The notes under the pieces are model-generated. The model was not told where the DNA came from. It was given only the letters and a program-made list of their open reading frames with translations, and did no database searches. Positions 45,659-58,844 of a stretch of 64,000 nucleotides of DNA are shown one piece after another; position 1 is the stretch's first letter, and every line of letters starts with the position of its first letter. Source of the stretch: Apostichopus japonicus (taxonomy: Eukaryota > Echinodermata > Holothuroidea > Aspidochirotida > Stichopodidae); NCBI RefSeq assembly GCF_037975245.1, contig NC_092561.1, positions 6,892,501-6,956,500 on the forward strand, in the 5' to 3' direction. The position numbers and the translations under genes were made by a program.

Positions 45659-48600
45659 CAAATTGATTTGTGCTCCCTGAGGACATGAAAAAACCTTGAT
45701 CTTGCCCAAATTTCTTCTTCTTTTTTTTTCCACTGTTTCGTTTTTTAATTATTGCAAGTCAAAGATTATTTTGTACCAAGGGTTTTTACTGTTAAGTTGT
45801 TGTATATCTAATCCTTTAAGAGAGGCATTAGTTACTTCATTTGTGTTCACTGTATTTATATAGTAAATATTACACATTCTCCCTATTTTTTTTTTTTAAT
45901 TTTAAATCTTTTGGGCAGTAAATTTCCTTTAACAGTCATTAATATCAATCTACAAATGACATCTTGATAAGAAATTGATTTTATCCCAGATGATTGCAAA
46001 ACTGTTGCGCCGTCTACTTTAAGTGGGTTAATGATAGTGCTTCAAACAAGCTTTTGTAGAATTCATATTCATGTACTCAGTACAGCATACTGTATGTGTT
46101 GTGTGTGTTTGTATTGTGTGCTATACAGTATGTAGGGGAAATGACAGATACAGGACAACACTATGCTGACGAACTGAGGGAAAGAGATAAGAAAAAACAA
46201 GAGCCCAATGGGCACTCTGGTTCCTACCTTATTGGAATATGAAAGTGTTGTATGTCATCACCCAATATCATAGTTGATGAAATGAATGCATAGTATCAAC
46301 TTCACACAAATGGGCAGATTCCAAAGTTGTCACTCCATAGTTGCTATGTCCAACTTGAGCTGGCAGAAGTGTTGGCTGAAAACTATTTGGTCGCCCAATA
46401 TGTCATGGTTTACACAGTACACATTCATGCATGGTTTACACTGCATGCATTTGAGGATCCATAATTGCCTGACTTTTCCATGACTTTCAAGGATCTAACT
46501 GTAAAATTCCATGACCTTTCACCGTTAAGGCTTGTTGCTTTGAATATTAACATTCCTTGCGATCTATATTTCCATTAATATGCATCAGTTTAATCAGACT
46601 GTAGGCTACAGGCATTATTATTATTTGGCTTATCCTAGGCATACCCGTATTAAATGAAACCTCACAAGATGCGCGCATTCTAGCTTATGGTTCTTATGCT
46701 GCAGGCCGCTGGAATCTACGGAGTCAAGTTGGGGTGTTTGTGTATACACATGTGTGTGTGTGTATAATGTATGAGTGATACCATACTTACAACTTAGTAT
46801 GTATGCTGAACGTGGATAGTAGATCATCATTCATATTGCAAATAGTACACTTTAGTCTCACGTTAAAGTAGTTTTTGGAGCACCGTTGTTCGGGCAATAC
46901 CTGCAGTGGGAGTGGGGATACTTCATGTTAATTATTATTATGACTATTTTTTGGTTGGGGTAGGGGCAGAGGGATGGGGGAATGTGTGAAATTCTGGTTG
47001 GAAGTTTAATGTTGTGGGGGGAGGACAACGTGTCAAGTGTGCTATGAAACATGAATGATTTGAGTCTCTCAAGTTATCATATTTACAAGCAAAATGTCAC
47101 ATAAACATGCACATATGCCAACTTTGTAATCTTGCTATAAATCTTTGTATAAATGTATCTGAAATATTGAATTTCACAAGGTGTTAGAAGAACTGTAAGC
47201 AGATAGAAATAAGGCAAGGGAACTTCAAAGGCCAAATGGAAATATTTTAATAAACAATACATTTAGGTACAGCAATCTATTTCCCGATATATATTTTTTT
47301 TTTGGGGGGGGGGGGGGAAGCTCTGTTCAGCAGATGCTTTAGTACATGACCTTCAATTATGTCTGAAAACTTGTAGTTACATTTGTTCAAATAATATAGA
47401 GACTAGTTGGTATATGAGGTATAATTTTAATGTTTAATTATGTTAGTCATCAATTTGATTTTTGAAAAGGTTTTTTTTTTTTTTTTTAAAGGAATATTTC
47501 TTTAAATATTCTATATCCTGTTTCAGCCTTTCATTCCCTATTCCAACTAGAACTTGGTGAATCATTTTCATTCCCTGTAATTGTTATTTTTTATATTTGT
47601 TTTCCATCCAATTGACACTTTGCCTTATGGTGGTCGTATTGTGAGTGCAGTTGTACTGTAAGCCTAGAATGTACACAAACAGTTCTACAGTAAGCCTAAT
47701 TTAATACACCGATTAAAACAAATGTAAAACGATGTGTACAAGTGTACACGATAATAAACCTATGCGGCAAGTACATACATGTGCAAATGTTCATCACTCC
47801 GTTGTTGAGTTATCGCGGACTCAAGCTAGTGTCACAGACGCTCTCACACACACGCCAACCTGTTTCATTGCTTCCAGCAAGGAACTAAAACAAATGTTGT
47901 AATGGTTTCATCAGGCCCACAGTATTATGTTGCTTCATACATCTTCATACAGTTTCAGAGTGTTGGGGGGCTAGAAACAAGTTTTCCCTCTAGGATTAAC
48001 TCTATTGTACCACACGCTACTTTAATACTTCAGCATTACTGGTGCAAACTGAGAATCACTATTTATACTTATCGTCTATATGATCTTATTGCCCTTTTCT
48101 TCCCTTATCTCACCCTCCCTTGTGCCCCTCATGTCCCCTTGTTGCTCCTTTGCCCTCATGGTCCATTCTCCCTCATGTCCCATTGTTTCTCTCTGACCCC
48201 TTGTTTCTGTCCGGTCACCCCCCCCCCCACCCCTCCCCCTCTTTGTTCCTGTTTTCCCTTGATAAATAATGATGAAAGTGTGGTTGAAGAAAAAGATATA
48301 ATGCGGTAAAGTTTGTTGCAAAGGTATTTTCTTACAATTTTAAGTTTTGTATAATTAAAGTCTATCGATTTAAACTTTATAAGTGTTGGCCATTTTAAGG
48401 CCTCTGTTGTAACCTGTTTTGTTTGTGAATTATTCCAAAGAGAGCAAATATGGTCCTAGTTGATGATTGAATACATCTGTCATGGAAACCACTTTACATA
48501 CGTAAGAAAATAAAGAAGAAAAAAACCAAAGTTGTTTAACTTCGCCTTTACCAAAGCCCCCCCCCCCCCCCCCCCTCAAGCAAGCTCTTGAAAAATTGAA

Positions 48601-50714
48601 TGTCAATAGTTTGATATACTGTTTCAGCCTTGCTGCAGCTCCCCTTGGTAACCACCTCGGTGCCGTAATCAAATGAATCGGATATCATTATTATGGATAC
48701 CACCTTAACATTAACCACTGGTCAGTATTAATGGTCCTGTATTCAAATATTGATCTTGCATCTCACAAAATCTGCTCTACATACAGTACCAAAGAGAAAG
48801 ATTAGTCATAGCAGGTTGAAATAAAGATATTTCATCCATGAGCACTTTTCTAAATAATTTCAATGATGATTACTTTGGGGGGGGGGGGGGGGGGGGAAGG
48901 GAGGACTAGAAGAGGTGACAAGTTTTTCAGCAGTTGCATCTCTATAATAACTTTTTTATCATGTAAAGCAATGGTGATTGGGATGATGGATATATATGTG
49001 TTTATTTTAAAAACAAAGTATAATTTCGTTTGTCAATTATGAGTCCACTATCCAAATCATTTATCTATAAACTTATGTTCCTTTCAGATCTTCTTTGCCA
49101 TATCTGTTTCCTTTTTGGCTTCTACTCTTTATGCTCATTTGAAAATTCCTTTGACTAGTGTTGTTTTTCCGTGTTTCTTTGGCTTTTTATACATTGCGAG
49201 AGGAAATAAAATAATGTTATGATAATACAATAGTTATCGGTGTTTTTGTCTTTATTTGTGAGTGGCTCATATTAAACTCTGAATGTAATTTGTGCAAAAA
49301 ACGAATAGAACACTGACGGGGCTGCAGCTTACTTGCAGCTAGGCTGCATCTATAGGAGGTAATCTTTTGTACTGCTGCACAGTTTCACACAATAGACACT
49401 GCCTATTATATAATCTCTATTGTTTGATATTGATTCAGCCTTGCTGCAGGGGATTTTTCAGCCCTGTAGCTTGTCCTTTTGACAGGATGCTTTATGATAT
49501 TAAAATTAATGCCATAGACCAGGGTTTCCCTAATTGGGGTGCATGAACCCCCAGAGGGTGCGTGAGTCCATCCCAGGGGATTCGTGAGACGTTTCTGAAA
49601 GTCAAAACAAGAGTACTTTTTGTTGAATTAAAATCTGATATATCATATAATTTAGTAATGTACAAAAGTCTACAATATTACACTATGAACTCGATCTTTT
49701 AAGAAACACTGTTATGCGTATATAGTACAATAATGACTCAGATGGTGTCTCGAAAGTTGGGGTTCTTGGATAACTCTGACATCCACAGGGGGTTCCTGGG
49801 GGGATAAAGTTAGGGGAACCCTGCCATAGACGCTTGTTTGATGGAATCTTACGTAAAATCAAAAAAGAAAAATCAGGCATTTGTCAACTATCGATATAGA
49901 AAACAAAATAAAACAATGTAATCAAGGTGTTACGAGGTACTCTTAGCTGCATTAAGTATCAACAGCAGCATTACTGCAAGGTACTGGCAAGAAAATATGC
50001 TTACACTCGGGCTTCTGTTATTTAATTACTTAGGTAAATTATTTGAAAAGAGTTTCCTCATATCACATATCATGTTATGTTTTGATATCTTTATAATATA
50101 AAACCACAGGGATTATTTCACCAATAGAACCTTGTGTACCTTATTAGACCCTTTTTTCAGTGTTTTGATTATAATTAATCTCTGCCTTTAATTTGGAACT
50201 GAATTGTTTACCCCTCCCCGAAGCTGCTTTACCTCAAATTTCACTGTGCATTCCCCCCTCATTCCCGTCTCTAGCAAGTTGTGGTAAAAGAGACACTAAC
50301 ATTTTCTTTGGAAAAAAGCTGCATAGTCCTTTGTCAACGTCTATGGTTTTTTTTTTAAGTGACTGTGGTTGGCATTGTGCAACCACATCCTCAGCACCCC
50401 CCACCCCCTCCCGGCCCCTCCTCGCTTGTCTTAAGGTAAAAGTCACACCGATACTTTCAGTTCTTGGGCTAGTACATAAATCATTTTTCAAGTGCGTAAT
50501 TCTTTGGAACGACTCGTAATGGTCTTAAGCTCACTGTACCCCCCACCCTCCTCCACCCCCTTGTTCTCTTCTACGTTAAAAGGAGTTCTTTGTAGTTGTT
50601 TGTCAAACTGTTTTCTTGGTGGCTGGCTGGTTTAATTATCTAAGTTGTGAAACCCGATGAGAAAATGAAGACGACACTGTAACTATATTCCGTGCATCTC
50701 TGTTTCCTTCTTAG
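45659..50714. other. Long intron between terminal exons 12 and 13
   Basis: About 5 kb, AT-rich, with long G/C runs (47304-47317, 48221-48230, 48549-48566, 48877-48896), a GT run (46749-46763) and a hAT-type MITE (49520-49823). No finger-coding sequence was found on either strand. Confidence 0.5.
49520..49823. mobile_element. hAT-type MITE, 304 bp, with perfect 8-bp target duplication
   Basis: Ends CAGGGTTTCCCTAA and TTAGGGGAACCCTG are imperfect inverted repeats. CCATAGAC flanks the element on both sides (49512-49519 and 49824-49831) without a mismatch. No ORF with transposase features. The intact duplication suggests a fairly recent insertion. Confidence 0.9.
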
Positions 50715-51097
50715 GATTGGCAAACTCTGATTCGTCATCTTACCTCACTTATCGACCAATCAGCAAACAGGCTGTCACCGTCAAAGCCCTTATCGAGCCA
50801 GTGAGAAAGAAAACATCTGTAGCCGGAGCGACCGTAGCCTCGTTCTCGAGATTCTGCGGATTTTGCGGGAAACAGTTTGACCAGCTGCAAAAACTCCGGA
50901 CGCACGAAAAATATCACGAACGCATTGGTCGATACAAGTGTCAGTTCTGCGAACAACCGTTTCAGTCCATGTCGGACGTGAAACGTCACGAGAGAACGCA
51001 CACCGGCGACAAGCCGTTTAGGTGTAACTTCTGTGACAAGAGATTTGCTAGAGAAACAAACTGTAGGATACATGAAAAGACTCACTTCAAAAGCTAA
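50715..51097 (+). CDS. Alternative terminal exon 13: three C2H2 fingers (FCGFCGKQF type)
   Basis: Acceptor TGTTTCCTTCTTAG, then GLANSDSSSYLTYRPISKQA in phase; TAA at 51095. A short linker precedes FCGFCGKQFDQLQKLRTH with EKYH, linker ERIGRYK, CQFCEQPFQSMSDVKRH, HTGDKPF, CNFCDKRFARETNCRIH. Contacts D or Q region Q,L,K,T-like for finger 1; S,S,D,R; R,T,N,I. Tandem partner of terminal exon 14. Two AATAAA signals (51264-51269, 51270-51275) follow closely. Confidence 0.93.
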
Positions 51098-51733
51098 AAC
51101 ACCTTTGATGTATGCAGAACTTTATTGAACTTGTAGCTCTGGAAATTATTCAGCCACCTACTAAGGTACCTCTCCACAGTGGCCCACTCATATCTACACT
51201 CCAATGAAATGTCAAATATAAAGTTTTAACTGTATATATTTGTACACACTACTTATAATAATTAATAAAAATAAACTGCAATTTCTTCCACCTACCCTCC
51301 GCGCCCTCCCACCATCCCCCTTCAGTCCCCATTCCTCTATTCCTAGATGGTGTGGGTGTCTCCCACCTGTGTACCCGGTTACTGCTAAAATTGCAGCAGC
51401 ACACATGTTTCCATTCACATCGCTGCTGATGATATTTTGAGTAACGAAATGTATATCTGACTCGAAGATCTAATTGTAGAACCCTTCAAGAAAAGCTTTT
51501 TTTCTTTCAATATTTTTCCATACTTTTCCTTCCAAGTTTAAAACTGAGAGTTCTGTTTATTTTTGGGTTGCATACACATCTTAGCAATGCAGTACGATGC
51601 CCTCCCCGCAGTGACCGTCAGCGATCAATCGTGTGTTTCGTTTGAAGACACAATGCATTGTTTTAGTGAAGTCATCCGAAATCCGATGATCAAAGATAAC
51701 TCTTCCGTGCCTCTCTCTCTGTTTCCTTCTTAG
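51098..51733. other. 3' UTR of terminal exon 13 with poly(A) signals, then intron
   Basis: The AATAAAAATAAA cluster at 51264-51275 is about 170 bp after the stop. The last 100 bp before exon 14 resemble those before exon 13 (TCTGTTTCCTTCTTAGGATTGG in both, split here as a 13-nt core plus acceptor). Confidence 0.55.
51264..51275 (+). terminator. Double poly(A) signal after terminal exon 13
   Basis: Two AATAAA motifs (51264 and 51270) lie about 170 bp after the stop and before the exon 14 acceptor. This supports exon 13 as a real 3' end rather than an internal exon. Confidence 0.55.
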
Positions 51734-52089
51734 GATTGGCTCACCCTGACTTCAATTTCCAACCGGCTGCCGCCACCAAAGTCCCAAACCAGCTAGCTAG
51801 GATGAAAAATTACGCACTGGGTAATTCCACGACCTTCTCGAGGTTCTGCGGAATCTGCGGGAAACAGTTTAGCGAGTTGCAAAAGCTCAGGACGCATGAA
51901 AAGTATCACAGACGCGTCGGTCGCTACAAGTGTCAGTTCTGCGGACAGCCGTTCCAGTCCATGTCGGACGTGAACCGTCACGAGAGAACCCACACGGGCG
52001 ACAAGCCCTTCAAGTGCAACATCTGTCACAAGGGATTTGCGAGGGAGACGAGCTGTAAATTACACCAAAAGACACATTTCAAACAATGA
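51734..52089 (+). CDS. Alternative terminal exon 14: three C2H2 fingers, tandem duplicate of exon 13
   Basis: Acceptor identical in its last 14 bases to that of exon 13; then GLAHPDFNFQPAAATKVPNQ in phase; TGA at 52087. Fingers: FCGICGKQFSELQKLRTH with EKYH, linker RRVGRYK, CQFCGQPFQSMSDVNRH, HTGDKPF, CNICHKGFARETSCKLH. Finger 2 contacts S,S,D,R are unchanged from exon 13, finger 3 is R,T,S,L against R,T,N,I. The linker is quite different, so the finger block is the conserved part. Confidence 0.93.
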
Positions 52090-55000
52090 CTCTTTCGCAG
52101 AGAAGGCCGCTATTTACGTTTAAGCGCTATGTTTTGCACTATGCATTTGATGTGATCCTTCTACCAACCTAACCATGGTGCATCAGTGGTGCATCAGGTT
52201 TGACTCATCATGGTGCATCAGTCTGTGGGTTCGGCCTTAACCACACAGAAAACTACGAATCAAGAAGACCATCGGAATCCAGTATCATTTGACTGGTGCC
52301 TAATATGTGTTCCTGGAAAATGGAGATGAAAAGAGTCTTTTATCGATTTTACTGTTCTAGTTTGCTTTGTTTCTAGTTTTATGTCTGTTTCCAAACAACT
52401 TTGTTCCCTCCAGCAATATGCTAATCAGTGGGCTACGTTTAACAGCCCTGGTTAATCCATCTCTCTCCGTACTCGAACAAGAATGTTATACCAGCCAGTA
52501 TTAAAGGCAGCTCTCTTTACGACACCATACAGCCAGTTGGTAGAAGCCATATGACTTGTGACTTACACTTCATGTTGAGTAGTTGTATCCATTTTCAAAT
52601 TTTCTACTTTTTTGGACAAGCATTACAAAATTTGGAAAATCATTTCTGATGAGTTAAGTGTGGATTTGTCCTGGATGAAAAACCCACCTTTACTTTAACC
52701 GGCCGGTGCTCGAACTCCAAACCACCCAGATGATGGGTTTCATTGCTTCTAATGCCACTGCCAGTATCCACTCGACCATGGCACTGGTAGTGAAGGTGGG
52801 AAGGGAGGGGGGTTGAGTGGCTTTCCAAGGTGAAGGACTACAAAACTGATAATTGACCTGTTGGTAACAATACTCTGAAGAAAAGTTGCCCCATCAAGAG
52901 ATATTTGATGTGTAATTAATGTTTTAAGTCATTAATGTTCTCATGCTTCTCTGATCCCAGGGTTTTAAAGTAACTAAGTAATCCATCCATTACATTCTGG
53001 AACTTTTAAATTGTGCAAAAATTAGGAATTCATACTGTAAATTATAATGTATATTTACATTATTACTTGATATCAACCTGTACTGTCGTCAGAGCAAATA
53101 TTTTACCTTTGGAAATTGATAAAAAATTGGGGGCATTTTTAGTCATATTTTGAATATACTGTTCATATACAGACTGAATATCTATAGTCCCTGTTCTTAT
53201 GTACAGTGTTGAAATACCTTATTGCACAAGCGGTCTGTATAAAGACAGTCCTATTACTATGACTTGTAAACTGGAATCTTATGTCTTTTGGAAATAAACT
53301 GATTATTCTAGCAATGTAGGTAAAGTGCAGTAATTTACCCCCCCCGCCCTCCCCTCGCCCTCCCCCTCCCATCCCCTTCTCTTTCTCATCTTTCCTCCAT
53401 GCTTGTCTTTATAGTGTAATAAACCATGTATACACTTTCCACTCCAAGGATATGAGAAGCCCAGAACAAGAAGACAAATGTGTGACATATAACTTGAATA
53501 GTTATTGCCTGCTCCCTCCCCCCCCCCCCCCCCACCACCCTCTCATGCCCCATTATGGAAATAAGCAATGACCTTAATTGACACAAAATGTCTTCCTTCC
53601 CAAATCTCAAGCTTTAAAAACTTAAAAAAGGAAAAGCTGTCCAAGGTCATTTTTCATGTACTGTATTGAGGAAAAATAAAGTATTGACGTTCGAAATTTG
53701 TTACAAACATACGCATTGGTCTCCTTTGTTTTCTTTCTTTATTTTGTCTAACCATCTACATACCTATTTCAAGGAGACTTGAGCCCGCACCTGGCTCATA
53801 GCCAGCTAGGTGGTACAGCCCCCCCCCCCCACCCCCCGTTCAGACTTTGGGCCTCTCATCCAATCTGTGGAAGCCTATCTTTTCCACAATCATGTGTAGA
53901 AAGTTACAGGACACAAGTATTGTGCCCCCCTTCCTTAAAAAATGGTGGTGCCCCTCCAATTCAATCTTCTTTTCTTTGTTAAAAAAGAAGGGGCATTTGA
54001 GTTAAAGTACTGTGAAATTCTCCCCTTAAGTAAAAGTTTGTTTGATGTAAGAGTGGTTCTATTAAAAGTGGTGATATTTACTTCAAAATTTTCAAGCCGC
54101 CAAACTAAATTGCTTTTCTCTCCTATCAGAGATTTTTTTTTTTTAATTTTTTTTTTTACTTTTCTCAAAACATATCGAAGCTTCACTGTACCTTTTTGAA
54201 AAGTGAAGACTGTATTTACTGACTATAATATTGTTGTATAGTTGGCCATTTGGTCTCAGGGTACCATGCAGTAGTTGGCTGGACAGGTCGGCAAAGGCCT
54301 CTGACAACGTACGTCAATCAAACCTGTACCAGTGCAAAGAGTAGCGTTTGTGACCCAAACAGGATTCAGTGATTGCATTACTTGGGAGGCTTGGGAAAAG
54401 ATCATTTTTTTGAGGGTCAACCGTGTCATTACTTATATCTCAGTTTTCCAATGTCAAGTTGTATTTGACCTGCTCCCCATCCCCACCCTCCCCCCAACCC
54501 CCCAAACCTAAAATCCTATGTCTTACCTCCCATCCCAAACTTAATGTAAGTGATGGCATTAGCTATGTCTATAAACATTTTTTACAACATTACAGCTGAT
54601 CAGGACACACTTCCCCTCCCACAATCCTCATTTTAGCTGCAACCACCTTCCTACAGTAAATGACAGCACCAACCCCTTGCAGAAGTACCAAATATTCTGA
54701 ATAGATTTATAGAAAGATAATTAACACTCATTTTTGTTTACTTGAACTATATATATCATGTTAAACTTGAAAGGCATCCTTTACTTGAAGATGGGATACC
54801 TCTGTCATTACATGTGGGGAATTTTCTCAAGAAAGCCTAGAATCTAATACTCCACCTCCCCTCCCCCCCTCACCCCCTCCCACACACATTAATCTTCCAA
54901 GAGTGGCTTTGATCATATTATGTAGTGTTACTACAATTTTATGTGAAAAACTGAGGACAAGTTGTCGCAGCCTCTGGAAGCGGTCTAAGCTGAGTGGGTT

Positions 55001-55719
55001 TCAGCTCTCCATTGTGGGAAAACATGAAGTTTGAAGGGTATCAACATGAAAAATGGACCAGATTTGAAGTTTTAAGTGCTCAAACTTAGTTTAAGATAAT
55101 CAGATCAGTCAAAGGGGCTTCATTTTTTTGTTCTTAAATTGATCTGAAGGCAATCCCCTGTCAAGAAGTTTGTTGCAGTGCATTTCTTGAACTGTCAAAA
55201 TACTTACAAATCCTGTCAATTTTTATGATTAACCTAGTAAATACACCCAGATGCTTAGGTCAGATATAAGATTAAGAAGAGGATATATCAGGGTAAATCG
55301 CAAAGTTTTATGACCCTCATCATATGTTGGGAGGGTGGGGGAGGGTGAATGGGGTTAATACTACAAAAGACAAGCATATTGTTCCTTGCACCACCATTCC
55401 CCCACCTTCCTCCCATTTTCCCACTTGCTGTTACCAATTAAATATGCTTTTCTACAGAACTATTATCTTCTCCATCAGCGGCAATTGCACACCCCCACCT
55501 CACCATGTCCCCCATCCCTAAGAGAGCAGCCCATAGTTTGTGTGGCCAATACAATAAGGTGTAAAGAAACAGCTCTTTATTATGTTAGCGCACGGATTAG
55601 TGATCTGCACTTAAAGCTTTGTTTTCTATGCTCATCCATTTTTGCTGTGTCTATCTCATGAGCAGGGATTACTAACAACTCTATGTACTAAAACCACAAT
55701 TCTCTGTTTCATTGTTCAG
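52090..55719. other. Intron between terminal exons 14 and 15
   Basis: Contains a tRNA-derived SINE on the minus strand (52660-52805), several C runs (53338-53346, 53518-53533, 53819-53830) and an AATAAA at 53293-53298. Otherwise AT-rich and noncoding. Confidence 0.5.
52660..52805 (-). repeat. tRNA-derived SINE fragment
   Basis: On the minus strand GTGCCATGGTCGAGTGGATA resembles an A box of the Ser/Leu tRNA type, and GGAGTTCGAGCACCGGCCGG holds a B box. The spacing fits a tRNA-like head. A SINE body should follow on the minus strand (left side), but its end is unclear. Confidence 0.6.
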
Positions 55720-56186
55720 GACTTTACCCTATCGGAAACGTCAGCATAATCGCGACCACGCCCAGAGCCGGGAAGACGAGGAAGCGCAAGCAAATGCCCA
55801 CGAGACGTCCACCGAACCCAGAAGCCGCACCCGGTTCAGATGGGTCGTTTATGCACAGGGGCGTTCAGTCACATGACCCCCCCTCGTTCGTCCAATCGTC
55901 CCCGTTCTTGTCGTGCAAGTACTGCGGTAAACCTGTCGCAGACGTTCCAAAGTTGAAGTTGCACGAACGTTATCACGAGAGAGCAGGGAGTTTCAAATGT
56001 CAGTTTTGCCACAAGGCGTTTATATCGCGTGGCCACGTCATTCGACACGAACGGGTCCACACCGGAGAAAAGCCGTTCGTCTGTTCCATCTGCGGCAAGG
56101 GATTCGGTCAGGCGTACCACTGCAAAATGCACCAACGGAGGCACAACGTAGAAGAACCTGTCCTTGGGGTGGAAATCAAGAACTAA
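55720..56186 (+). CDS. Alternative terminal exon 15: three C2H2 fingers, basic N-terminal linker
   Basis: Acceptor TTTCATTGTTCAG, then GLYPIGNVSIIATTPRAGKT in phase; TAA at 56184. RAGKTRKRKQMPTRRPP is a probable nuclear localisation signal. Fingers: SCKYCGKPVADVPKLKLH with ERYH, linker ERAGSFK, CQFCHKAFISRGHVIRH, HTGEKPF, CSICGKGFGQAYHCKMH. Contacts: finger 2 S,G,H,R; finger 3 Q,Y,H,M. Finger 1 has Val where Phe is usual. Unlike its relatives it runs about 14 residues past the last His. A poly(A) signal lies at 56590. Confidence 0.93.
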
Positions 56187-56589
56187 CTTATATATGCAAA
56201 ATAGATGAATGAGCGGAGTGGAGGGGTTGTCTGCTGGAGAGGAAGTTGATGAACACTTGTGCACCAGTGAGCATTAATCATGATAGAAAAATTTTCAATG
56301 TTCACTTCCTGTTTCTCGGAGATGTTGCATTTCCTTGTTTTAATATTTTTGTATCTTTCTTGTATGTGGTCTAAAGAGTCGTGGAACTTTCTTGCAGTCG
56401 GTCGATACCTGAAGTTTTCGACCGTGAAGAATGAAAGAAACATATTTCCCTTATTTCTTGTCAATATTTTAAAATGAATACAAAGCAATTTTAAAATGAA
56501 TACAAAAGCAATTTTAATATATAAACCATTTTTTTTTAATCCATTGGTATGTTGTTGGTATTACGTGTGCATGTTTTTTACTGTGGGGA

Positions 56590-56595
56590 AATAAA
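56590..56595 (+). terminator. Poly(A) signal after terminal exon 15
   Basis: GGAAATAAAACAG, about 400 bp after the stop, followed by a GT-containing stretch. Confidence 0.5.
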
Positions 56596-57004
56596 ACAGA
56601 ATGTGTATAAAATGTACATCTAGATTGATGATTTTTCTTCATTTACCATCAAAATGGTCCTTGACACACTTCGTAGAATCCTGTCCTTCTTAGGTCAGGA
56701 ACACTTCCATATTGCACCGTGCAGGAAGATCCTCTTTATTTCAAGTGCCAATCAGTAATTTGTTGTGCCTGTCAGTTTGGGTCTGGGCTTCTCAAACTAG
56801 TTTAAGGTCCAACCCAAACAAAGGTGTTGCCACGCTTGCACAGTGGGTCACAAGCTCGGTTATAATGGAAAACAGATATTTTGATGAGTAAACAGTTTCT
56901 TTTGCTGGAATCTGACACTGACGTTACACCTCCTTCTTGGCATTTATTTCATTACTGTCTGTGTGTTTACTAGTGTTTACTAGTTTTCGGTCAATGGGCA
57001 GTCG

Positions 57005-57700
57005 ATTGTAATCAAATCAGCCAAGATGCAACCAATTACTATCAAATCAGCCACGATGAAAACAGTTGCAATCAAATCAACTAAGATGCGATCAGTTGCA
57101 CTCAAATCAGCCAAGATGCAATCAGTTGCAATCAAATCAACCAAGATGCATCAAATAGATGCAATCAGTTGCAATCAAATCAACCAAGATGCAACTGGTT
57201 GCAATCAAATCAGACAAGATAAGATCAGTTGCAATCAAATAAATGCAATCAGTTGCAATCAAATTAACCGGTTGCAATCAAATCAACCAAGATTAGATTT
57301 GTTGCAATCAAATCAGCCAAGATGCAATCAGTTGCAATCAAATAGATGCAACCGGTTGCAATCAAATCAGCCAAGATTCGATCAGTTGCAATCAAATCAG
57401 CCAAGATGCAATCGGTTGCTATCAAATCAGCGGAGATGCAATCGGTTGCAATCAAATCAGCCAAGATGAAAACAGTTGCAATCAAATCAACCAAGATGCA
57501 ATAGGTTGCAATCAAATCAGCAAAGAATCAATCAGTTGCAATCAAATAGATGCAATCAGTTGCAACCAAATCAGCCAAGATGCGATCAGCTGCAACCAAA
57601 TCAGCCAAGATGAAATCAGTTGCAATCAATTCAACCAGGATGCAATCAGTTGCATTCAAATCAGCCAATGTGCAATCAAATCAGCCAATGAGCAATTTAA
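57005..57700. repeat. Minisatellite, irregular unit of about 27-30 bp
   Basis: More than 20 copies of a unit like GCAATCAAATCAGCCAAGAT followed by GCAATCAGTT, some shortened to AATCAAATAGATGCAATCAG. Open frames on both strands arise because unit lengths are mostly multiples of 3; they are not genes. Confidence 0.93.
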
Positions 57701-58844
57701 TCGTCAATAACTTGGGAGGATATATTGGGTGATATTAGACAACTAACCTTGGGAAATCACAACATTGATCACCAAAGGGTTAACAACTGAGAAAGTAGGA
57801 TTCATAACTAGCCTGGGGGAATCACGTCCTGAATCACCAAGGGATAAGTTTGAGATCTAAGCAGGAAGTTATCAAAATTCACAGCGCGTACTCCCTCACC
57901 TCATATAACCTATGCATTACCGTATTAACCTCGCTCTAGCATCTGGCAATTGTCTGTATGTCTCTTTAGCTTTCGATTGTATCTTTGTGTCATTTTGACC
58001 AACATGTTATACCTCTGGTATTCAAACTGTTTTTGTTTGGTAACCCCAATTTGTACCGTCAATCATCATCTTGGCAACCGTCCAGTGGTGGATTGAGTGG
58101 CATGATGAAAGGGTACACTGGGAGGAGTGTCCCCCCCCCACCCCAACCCTCCGGTAGTGGGATTTATGGGAGGAGGTATCCCCTTCCCCTTCGTATATAT
58201 ATTGGCATATGTCTGTTTTCAGTGACCATTTTTGTCCTCTTTGGCCAACCATACCTATTACTAATTTCATTCACACTAAAATGCTGAATAGATTTCTCAT
58301 GGATATTCTTCACAATTGACCTGTTCATAGTCTGCACAAGTTTTGACTAAATTATCATAAGGGTACATGTACTTGTTCCCTAGTAAGCAGCCTGTATCTT
58401 GAGTTGCTGTATTTTAGTATCTGAAGATAGGAAACTTTATCACGGTCTGAGTGCAGGTCTGTGTCATTCTCCTCTGTGGTTTTGAAGGATCCTACCGCTG
58501 TGACATAAAAAATTGTAACGAAATAATCCGCCTTGTAAATCAGAATGGTTGAAGCCTGACTTACTATTCACAACCAGTCACCAGTGAAGAAATTTTTTTC
58601 CACCTTAATTTATTTCAACTTTGTCTGAACTAACTAAATATGGCGAATTTCTTTGAAAATTTTGTAAATCCACCCGACCCTCGCGTACAGCAAGGTTAAA
58701 AAATAGTAGACATGTCCGGAGAATACGGACGTATATGGAAACCGTAGCTGTATATCCGACTAGTTGGAACTGTGTAATAATTCAACAATATGTACAAAAG
58801 TTTGGTCATTGCGTGGTTTCCTTCCATGTAAGTCAACCTTACAT

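Noticed and set aside
48900-49250. Search for finger exons in the 5-kb gap 45659-50714 and in 52090-55719
   Set aside because: No CxxC...HxxxH pattern or HTGE-type linker codons were seen on either strand; recorded as empty of tails.
57026-57515. Open frames of 147 (+) and 83 (-) codons with regular Ile/Ala/Thr or Asn/Gln repeats
   Set aside because: Products of the 27-30 bp minisatellite, whose unit length keeps frames open on both strands.
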